A stretch of 35,356 nt of DNA from a virus. Positions 29,442-35,356 of this stretch are shown one piece after another. The translations under genes were made by a program, and so were the position numbers. The notes beneath the pieces are model-generated. The model saw nothing but the letters and a program-made list of their open reading frames with translations, had not been told where the DNA came from and searched no databases. Location: the IMG/VR virus record IMGVR_UViG_3300047546_001056, positions 1 to 35,356 of that record. One strand, given 5' to 3'. Position 1 is the stretch's first letter. Each line of letters starts with the position of its first letter.

Positions 29442-30752
29442 TCATTCATTGGTTTCAAACACAATTGTGCCTTTGATGTTTGCGCCACTTAAATCCGAAT
29501 TCAGCAAACGCGAACCATCGGCCTTGTACCAAAGGAAATAGCGTTGATCGTCAGACGTAAGGCCGCGAACCAATGCTGAAACCGTGGTGTAGCCAACGTT
29601 GACCGCTGCGTAACCTTTGTTCAAAAATGGCAACCCACCAATTACGGATGATGCGCCGTTGGCTGTTGCGGGATAGGTCAAATCGTAATTTGCCGTCACG
29701 ATACGCCCAACTTTGGTCCAACGGCAAACACCAGTGGTCAAAGTCAAGCCGGCGCCGCTTTGATCAGTTGGCACCCAAACGCCTTCCTGATAGTTGGCCA
29801 GCGTAGTGCTTGATGTGGTGACGCCAGTGCCGCTTGGCGTGACGCGGGGGAAAACAATTTTGTTGTCCGATGTGATTTGCAAAATGCTGTTGTCGCCACC
29901 CACGCCGCCAGCACTCAAGTCCTTCAATCGTTCAACCGTCACACCTGTGCCAGCAAATCCAGCAACCTTGATAAACGGGATGGCGGACACATTGAAACAG
30001 TCCCTGAACGTGATTGTGTTGCCGCCGCGAATGTCAATGGATTGCGCGTTGCCTTCAAGATACAACCCATTGAACGTGACCTGTTCGCAATTGCTGATGC
30101 GAACCGGAAAACTTGTAGACGCTTCGACAGCCACATCATTGAACACATTTGACAGCCCACCGGAAACATCAATTACGATGCCTTCGTGGTTGTAAGTGTT
30201 GTTGATGCAATTGAAAACGTTTCTGTTCACGCCTGTTGCAAGGCCGGTGCTATACAAATAAATGCCAACATCTGAACAATCAGTCACGTTCAATTGGTCA
30301 AATTCGCTGTTCAACACAAACACGCATTGAATACCGATTGCGGGGCCGTTGGTCACATACACGCGCCGCAAAGAACAAGCGGTCATGTTGGAAATCCTGA
30401 TGCCAATGCTGCTGTTGAACGTAGCCGCATTGGTAAACCCAATGTCCTGGAATGAATTGAATCCATCCCCCGACAAAGTTGCCGGCGAAGTGTCAACAAT
30501 GATGCCGTTGTGCGCGGCCTGGATCACACTGAACGTTGCGCCATCACCAAACAGTCGAACACCGGCAGGGCGATTGATCACGGCGGTGGTTTTATAAGTT
30601 CCTTGCGGCACATAAACGTGCTTGGCGCCCGTGGCGAACGCTTGCGTAAACGCGCTGTCGCTTGGGTCTGCACCGGTCGGATCAGCGCCATAATCCAGCA
30701 CGTTGGCCACCGCGCCGGTAATCATTGCGAAAGATGTTTTGGTCAATGACAT
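29442..30752 (-). CDS. Tailspike-like protein with pectate-lyase beta-helix (436 aa)
   Basis: Residues 18-35 (VLDYGADPTGADPSDSAF) open a Pectate_lyase_3-type domain, followed by KHVYVPQGTYKTTAVINRPA and rungs rich in Asn, Ile, Val and Gly to about residue 270. The C-terminal 130 residues (YQEGVWVPTDQSGAGLTLTT, then WTKVGRIVTANYDLTYP) form a beta domain likely used in trimerisation or sugar binding. There is no N-terminal head-binding domain, so it must attach through another fibre. It probably cleaves surface polysaccharide. Confidence 0.82.
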   Translation of the reverse strand: MSLTKTSFAMITGAVANVLDYGADPTGADPSDSAFTQAFATGAKHVYVPQGTYKTTAVINRPAGVRLFGDGATFSVIQAAHNGIIVDTSPATLSGDGFNSFQDIGFTNAATFNSSIGIRISNMTACSLRRVYVTNGPAIGIQCVFVLNSEFDQLNVTDCSDVGIYLYSTGLATGVNRNVFNCINNTYNHEGIVIDVSGGLSNVFNDVAVEASTSFPVRISNCEQVTFNGLYLEGNAQSIDIRGGNTITFRDCFNVSAIPFIKVAGFAGTGVTVERLKDLSAGGVGGDNSILQITSDNKIVFPRVTPSGTGVTTSSTTLANYQEGVWVPTDQSGAGLTLTTGVCRWTKVGRIVTANYDLTYPATANGASSVIGGLPFLNKGYAAVNVGYTTVSALVRGLTSDDQRYFLWYKADGSRLLNSDLSGANIKGTIVFETNE

Positions 30753-30762
30753 TTTTTTTCCT

Positions 30763-32094
30763 TTAATTCGTCAACACGACAACCTTGCCGGAAAACGTTT
30801 CGCTGGCGCCTGTTGAATTGGTGATTCTTAAATTTGTTCCCGACAACGTAATGGATGTGATGTAAGTACCGCGGGGCTGTGTGCCAAGTTCGGCAACAGA
30901 GTAATAACCACCCGAATCGCGTTGCGCCAAAATGGTTGCCTTGCCGGCACTTGCACCGTTCACAATCACCAGGCCGGAACCACCAACAGGCAACGCGGTT
31001 GACAAGTCAACCAGGTTTCCGGCTGCTCCATTGGCAATGGTCACCGAAAATGATGATGAACCGGTAATACCTTTAGCGGCAGTTCCAAAAATTAAATTAT
31101 TAGTATTAATGTTGAAATTGCCGGATGTATCAATTCCGGCAACTTCGGTCATTGTGATGACAGCGCCGCCCGTCACAAATGCGTTGCTGTTGTACCATTT
31201 GTGACCGCCAGCGTAAGGCTGCACATACAACGCCGATCTTTCATCGGCAGTGTATTTGGCCCGCCAATCTGTGTTGTCGTTGTAGGCGTTTCTTGCGATT
31301 ACGGTTGAAAACGAACCCGACACAGCCATCGAACCATAACCATCAATGGCGCGGTAATCAGTCCCCCAAGCATATGCGGCAATGTTCATGCCGATGTTGT
31401 TGCTGAATTGCTGATTACCGGTAAAAGTCTGTCCCGCGTCTGTTCTTGCCGCCGTAAAGTTGGCATTCGGAATTGTCATCACGCGAGTTGTTCCCGCGCC
31501 AGGACCAACAATCTGCATCACGCCGGTGGTGGCGTTGGACAAAAGATTGCTGGCGGTGCCCACCGATAGGCTGCTTTGGGCCGTCCATTGCGGGGCACTT
31601 CCCGATGAAGTCATTACCGTATTGGCCGCACCAATAGCCAACTTCGATAAAACCGTTCCGGCGGCGTAATAAACCGTATCGCCCGCGGTAAACGATGACA
31701 GACCCGTTCCACCATTGCCGGTAGCCAAAGTGCCGGAAACGTGCGTTGTGAGGCCAATTTTTCCCCAGGAAGGCGCCGCGCTCACACCGCCGGAAATCAG
31801 CGCATTACCAGTGGCCACATCGGCCAATTTAGCCAGGCTGGTGGTGGTGTCTGCATATAGCAAATCACCCACCGCATAGGACGTTTGCCCTGTGCCGCCC
31901 GCCGTAGCCGGAACAATTTTCCAGCCAATCACCTGAACAGCATTCGCGTTGTCTTTGTAGAACAGTTTGCCATCGGTGATGTTGATGGCAAGTTCCGACC
32001 CCAATGTGCTGTTGGTCAGATTGCCCGCAGTCGGCGCCTGGGACGCCGTGCTGCTGCTGTAAATTAGGATTGGGGTGTAACCGGTTTGTGCCAT
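30763..32094 (-). CDS. Tail fibre protein (443 aa)
   Basis: The N-terminal part (ILIYSSSTASQAPTAGNLTN, then LGSELAINITDGKLFYKDN) matches the module that opens many phage fibre proteins. The repeated ATAGGTGQTSYAVGDLLYA and NGGTGLSSFTAGDTVYYA are paired fibre repeats. The C-terminal half (residues 230-443) is beta rich and ends ASETFSGKVVVLTN. It lies between two tailspike genes. Confidence 0.82.
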   Translation of the reverse strand: MAQTGYTPILIYSSSTASQAPTAGNLTNSTLGSELAINITDGKLFYKDNANAVQVIGWKIVPATAGGTGQTSYAVGDLLYADTTTSLAKLADVATGNALISGGVSAAPSWGKIGLTTHVSGTLATGNGGTGLSSFTAGDTVYYAAGTVLSKLAIGAANTVMTSSGSAPQWTAQSSLSVGTASNLLSNATTGVMQIVGPGAGTTRVMTIPNANFTAARTDAGQTFTGNQQFSNNIGMNIAAYAWGTDYRAIDGYGSMAVSGSFSTVIARNAYNDNTDWRAKYTADERSALYVQPYAGGHKWYNSNAFVTGGAVITMTEVAGIDTSGNFNINTNNLIFGTAAKGITGSSSFSVTIANGAAGNLVDLSTALPVGGSGLVIVNGASAGKATILAQRDSGGYYSVAELGTQPRGTYITSITLSGTNLRITNSTGASETFSGKVVVLTN

Positions 32095-32103
32095 GTTTTC
32101 CCC

Positions 32104-34389
32104 TTAGACCAGCGATGTGATGTTTGGAACGGTGCCGGCCGTGCCGCTTACACGCATCCACAATGATGCAGACAAAGCATCATTTGTGCTGACAGAAATT
32201 GTGACTTTTCCGGTTGCCGCGGTGTATGCCAGCGTGGGCGCAGCCGCACCGCCGGTGAATACAGTGGTTGCGGCAACAATTTGCGTTGGTGTTGTTGATG
32301 CGCTTCCCTGATACACAACGCGCCCCGACACCGCGCCGCGGTCACCGCCAACGGTGGCAATCACTTCAATAGCCGCAACTTCAAATCCACCTGATGTGAA
32401 ATTAATTTCCACAACATTTTTGCTTCCATTGACAGCCACAAATTCCGCGCCGTACTCAGAAAAACCATAATTTTTGACAATCTGATATGTGTTTCCTGGA
32501 TTTGATTGTCGGTTGGTTTGCACTACAAAATTGGTTTGCACCGCGCTTAACGCGGTTGGTGCAACCGATGTATCAAGCGATGTGTTTGCATCGTCAAACC
32601 AAATTGGGCCACTTCCAAGAATTTTGGGCTGACCCGCTGCGCCGCGGCGAATTGCAATCAAATCATAGTTGTTGCGAATGATTGTGTTTTGCGAATACCA
32701 AATCACAACGCTTCGATTTGCGGACGATGAACCATCGTCGATGAAAGAGTTGCCAGTGATGTTGGTATAAAACGCATATTTGCCCAACGTAATTGCGTTG
32801 GCGCCTGCATTTGAAAAAATGGTGTTGCCGCTGATGGTCAAACCGCGGCAATCAACAGTGCCAGGCGGACGGGAATCAGTTGTCACATCAGTGGGACCAA
32901 CTTGAATGTCGCCGCGTTCAGAAATCGGGACATAAGTGTTGTTCACCGTCAAAGCGTTGCCAACAATCGTGACATTTCGGCACGGTGTTGCAGTGTTCGG
33001 GTCTTGTACCACCCAAATACCACGATTGGCATTGTTTCGAATGGTGTTGCCAATGACCGTCGCATCAGCGGACCCGGAAACGTCAATACCCGACCCGTTG
33101 TCGTTCGTGTCGCAAGTGTTTCCTGAAATTACGCCGCCAATACTGTTCCAGGTGGCGAAGTGAGCATCATGCGCGTTGTACGAAACATTGTTTGCAACCA
33201 CACACAATGAACCAGCATCAAATCCGCATCCTTGAGAATGTTCAACGTAACACCCTTGAATCAAACCATAATTGTGGTATTGACCCCTAAATGGCCAGCC
33301 GCCGCCATTGATGTAACGGCAATTAATCACCCTGCCACCAATTGTGCGATTCCCAACCAGCCCCTGAAAATACACCGCATTGAACCAATAATTTGGCAAT
33401 GATGGGCTTGATGCGTATTGAGAAAATTCGTTGTTTCCGTCAAACGTAATGTCTTTGACGGTTCCGCGATTTCCTGTGAAATAAAACGCCGTGTAAAACT
33501 TGAACGCGCCGTTTGCTACACCAGCCGAATACGCGGCTGGACGCGCAAGCAATGTTCCACCGCCACAAATTGTCACATCATCACGGGTGAATTCAATATA
33601 GTTGTTTGGAATTGTTAACCAATCAATTGAATAAATCTTGGTGACATAAAGAACGTTTACGTCAGTTGACGATTCAATGAATGCACAAGCATCAATCAAT
33701 GCTTGCGTGTCGTTGGCTACACCATCGCCAACGGCGCCAAAATCTTCTAACGTGACAAATTGCGCCAGTTTCAATTCAACGTTTGTTGGTACGGCACCAT
33801 TGAATGGTGGCTCATAGGACACTTGATTTGCGTTTGTTGCTGCACTGCTGTTGATTTGCGATGTAGTGAATTTCACCGATGCGCCCACATGAAGGCCGCT
33901 GGCAAAAGTTACAGTGGTGGAATCTGTTTCAACAAATGCGTACTGTGCGCCTGGGCCGTACTGGTTTACACCATCCACGAACACAGACAAACTATTGGTG
34001 CCAGGCTGATAGACCATGCTGGTCAGCGTGAACACAGTTTGGCCAGCGGTTGCCGTTTGGATTTCCTGACTGGCGGTGTAATTGACAAAGTTGGAATTTA
34101 TGCCAACCAAATTGTCGTACGTTCCAATCAAATTGGCTGACGAATCCTTAATGACAAACTTGTAAGAAATTCCATCGCTTAACCAAATTTCGCCCGTGGG
34201 CACACGGCCAGCCGCATCCAGCACGATTGGATTGGAATGGGCAATGTTGCCCGCGCCGGTCGTGTAGGTTGTGGCCGGCGTGTTGGTTCCGGCCAGGTAG
34301 GTGTAAATCAATCCACCCGACAGCGGCACTCCGTCATTGTTGAAAAACTGTGCAGCAACGCCGCCCAAAGGTGAAAGATTGACAGCCAT
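32104..34389 (-). CDS. Tailspike with head-binding domain and pectate-lyase beta-helix (761 aa)
   Basis: Residues 1-100 (LSPLGGVAAQFFNNDGVPLS, then GLIYTYLAGTNTPATTYTT, LDAAGRVPTGEIWL) are an N-terminal virion-attachment domain common to podovirus tailspikes. Residues 105-200 form a linker domain. At about 213 LEDFGAVGDGVANDTQALID opens a Pectate_lyase_3 beta-helix with many Asn/Gly rungs (VISGNTCDTNDNGSGIDVSG as sample) to about 550. A C-terminal receptor or trimer domain ends ISTSV-like VPNITSLV. It is likely a polysaccharide depolymerase. The DNA is markedly AT-richer than the rest, suggesting recent transfer. Confidence 0.88.
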   Translation of the reverse strand: MAVNLSPLGGVAAQFFNNDGVPLSGGLIYTYLAGTNTPATTYTTGAGNIAHSNPIVLDAAGRVPTGEIWLSDGISYKFVIKDSSANLIGTYDNLVGINSNFVNYTASQEIQTATAGQTVFTLTSMVYQPGTNSLSVFVDGVNQYGPGAQYAFVETDSTTVTFASGLHVGASVKFTTSQINSSAATNANQVSYEPPFNGAVPTNVELKLAQFVTLEDFGAVGDGVANDTQALIDACAFIESSTDVNVLYVTKIYSIDWLTIPNNYIEFTRDDVTICGGGTLLARPAAYSAGVANGAFKFYTAFYFTGNRGTVKDITFDGNNEFSQYASSPSLPNYWFNAVYFQGLVGNRTIGGRVINCRYINGGGWPFRGQYHNYGLIQGCYVEHSQGCGFDAGSLCVVANNVSYNAHDAHFATWNSIGGVISGNTCDTNDNGSGIDVSGSADATVIGNTIRNNANRGIWVVQDPNTATPCRNVTIVGNALTVNNTYVPISERGDIQVGPTDVTTDSRPPGTVDCRGLTISGNTIFSNAGANAITLGKYAFYTNITGNSFIDDGSSSANRSVVIWYSQNTIIRNNYDLIAIRRGAAGQPKILGSGPIWFDDANTSLDTSVAPTALSAVQTNFVVQTNRQSNPGNTYQIVKNYGFSEYGAEFVAVNGSKNVVEINFTSGGFEVAAIEVIATVGGDRGAVSGRVVYQGSASTTPTQIVAATTVFTGGAAAPTLAYTAATGKVTISVSTNDALSASLWMRVSGTAGTVPNITSLV

Positions 34390-34391
34390 AG

Positions 34392-34715
34392 TTATTCCTC
34401 AAATTTTGGTGTAAACACCTGGGGCGCCCAAGGTAGCGGTGTTTCACGGTCTTTTTGTAGCGCGGCCAACTGTTCAGCCAGGCGCGTTTCGATCATGTTG
34501 GCGCCATCGCGCATTGTTTGGGTTTTCACCCATCCCACGATCATTTCTTCGGTCACATCAGCAAATGGGACGGCCAATTTAGGTTCCAAAAACGTCCAAT
34601 TGCCTTCCGTTTCGACCGTGAATCCGCCCAGGCTGATGCTGGCAAAGTATTTGGCCTCGGTAATCAGTTCACCGTCCGGTGATTTAATGCCCAAGATTTT
34701 CCATTTTGCATCCAT
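34392..34715 (-). CDS. Conserved phage protein after the fibre gene (107 aa)
   Basis: A 107-residue protein, MDAKWKILGIKSPDGELITE followed by a beta region, then VTEEMIVGWVKTQTM and a helix, ending LPWAPQVFTPKFEE. The plan resembles a phage family of unknown function (DUF7936-like by memory). It is tightly coupled to the fibre gene by TGATG and may assist fibre assembly. Confidence 0.72.
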   Translation of the reverse strand: MDAKWKILGIKSPDGELITEAKYFASISLGGFTVETEGNWTFLEPKLAVPFADVTEEMIVGWVKTQTMRDGANMIETRLAEQLAALQKDRETPLPWAPQVFTPKFEE

Positions 34716-35356
34716 CAGAATGTTCCTCCGCCGGTTCCACCGGTAACGGTCAAAACGCCTGTCGATGGATTGAATTTAAGTTTAGTGCTGCTGACCTTTG
34801 CGGGCAAGTTACCCGTTGATGCGGTCACCCAGGCCAAATACATATCGGCCGCGGTGGTTGTGTCATCCGTGATGGCGATATTCGTTGCGTTTGTTGCGTT
34901 TGTTGCCGACCCCGCGCTGCCGTCAATCGACACGCCGTTCAGCGTTTGGCTGCCGCTGGTGCGGTTCAACGCAATCGAAGTGGTGCCGATGTACAGGCTG
35001 GAATTGCCCAAAACCGTGGACGGGATCGTGCCCGTCAACTGGCCGGCCGGAACGCTGGTCAGGCTGGCGGCCGATCCGCTGAACACGGTAGCCGACAACG
35101 TGCCCGTGGACGGGTTGAATTGCAGTTTGGTGCTACTGACGTATTCCGTGGCCAGGTTGCCCGTGGTCTGATTGGCAAACAGCGGGTAACGGGTCGCGTT
35201 GGTCGTAGTGTCATCGGTGACCGTGGCGTAGGCCGTGGGCGTCACCCAGGAAGGGGCGCTGGTGCCGTTGCTTTGTAGGACTTTTCCTGCATCACCGGCA
35301 GCGGACGCCAAAAACGCGGTCGTATCGGCCGCGGATTGGTAAGGAATACTGGCGGC
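34715..35356 (-). CDS. Tail fibre protein, C-terminal part (same gene as 1-2001)
   Basis: This is the 3' end of the gene that starts at 2001. The last 141 bases duplicate positions 1-141. The protein contains two related modules: DDTTTNATRYPLF followed by VSSTKLQFNPSTGTL, and DDTTTAADMYLAW followed by VSSTKLKFNPSTGVL. Such modules are typical of modular, recombining tail fibres. The protein ends in GGTGGGTF, and its TGA overlaps the next start as TGATG. A start placed inside this piece (for example TTG at 35311) would be an artefact of the linear cut. Confidence 0.88.
   Translation of the reverse strand, partial: AASIPYQSAADTTAFLASAAGDAGKVLQSNGTSAPSWVTPTAYATVTDDTTTNATRYPLFANQTTGNLATEYVSSTKLQFNPSTGTLSATVFSGSAASLTSVPAGQLTGTIPSTVLGNSSLYIGTTSIALNRTSGSQTLNGVSIDGSAGSATNATNATNIAITDDTTTAADMYLAWVTASTGNLPAKVSSTKLKFNPSTGVLTVTGGTGGGTF
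35216..35356. repeat. Right copy of 141-bp terminal direct repeat
   Basis: This is the partner of bases 1-141 (see that entry). One copy should be removed when the circle is closed. The single mismatch at 35342 suggests either strain variation in the sampled population or an uncorrected end error. Confidence 0.93.

Noticed and set aside
34715-35356. Repeated fibre modules as a diversity-generating retroelement target
   Set aside because: No reverse transcriptase or template repeat is present; the repeats are ordinary modular fibre blocks.
1-35356. Integrase, attachment site, CI-type repressor, tRNA genes, CRISPR array, insertion sequences
   Set aside because: Looked for by reading translations and intergenic DNA on both strands; none could be supported. 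Absence by eye is weaker than a profile search.

Overview
The window is a complete, circularly closed genome of a short-tailed (podovirus-type) tailed phage. Bases 1-141 are repeated at 35216-35356 with one mismatch, and the tail-fibre gene reads in frame across the join, so the unit is 35,215 bp. Gene content points to a P22-like particle: portal, scaffold, coat, gp4-like and gp10-like tail accessory proteins, three candidate ejection proteins and tailspikes. I see no host-specific marker. The generally GC-rich sequence and codon use suggest a proteobacterial, possibly betaproteobacterial, host (inference only). I found no integrase, CI-type repressor, tRNA, CRISPR array, reverse transcriptase or DNA polymerase.

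There are two transcription blocks diverging from a control region at about 15859-16016. The leftward block (- strand) runs from 15858 down to 1, across the join and on down to 20101. In order it carries a small Cro-like regulator; an O/P-like replication pair; a nin-like nuclease/recombination group ending at a terminator (12774-12800); small accessory genes including a zeta-toxin-like P-loop kinase and a GroES-like co-chaperonin; terminase; portal; scaffold; coat; a terminator (2400-2427); a cluster of fibres and tailspikes (2001 to 1, then 35215 to 29170); tail accessory and ejection proteins; and a holin/endolysin lysis cassette. The rightward block (+ strand, 16017-20135) holds early genes: an LPD29-domain protein, several tiny ORFs, a candidate lipoprotein, and a recombination set of ERF annealase, YqaJ exonuclease and SSB-like protein. 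The blocks converge and overlap by 35 bases at 20101-20135.

The most interesting feature is the control logic. Leftward and rightward sigma70-like promoters sit back to back with three copies of a dyad (consensus TTAAGCnnGCTTAA) around them. The only regulator is a 52-residue Cro-like protein, so the layout looks like a lambda/P22 immunity region with the repressor gene missing. Its predicted mRNA would start at, or almost at, the initiation codon (leaderless). The promoter and leader are duplicated inside the rightward operon at 16824-16897. A further copy of promoter plus dyad lies between portal and scaffold (5198-5226), which together with the terminator at 2400-2427 frames a separate scaffold-coat-decoration unit. 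This suggests that one small regulator controls both early and capsid expression.

The ORFs are packed with ATGA, TGATG or TAATG overlaps throughout. Several genes are too short or too overlapped for routine callers: 31-, 32-, 41-, 45-, 52-, 53- and 55-residue products, and a pair in different frames at 14053-14380. All functional assignments come from reading protein sequences by eye; no database search was run.
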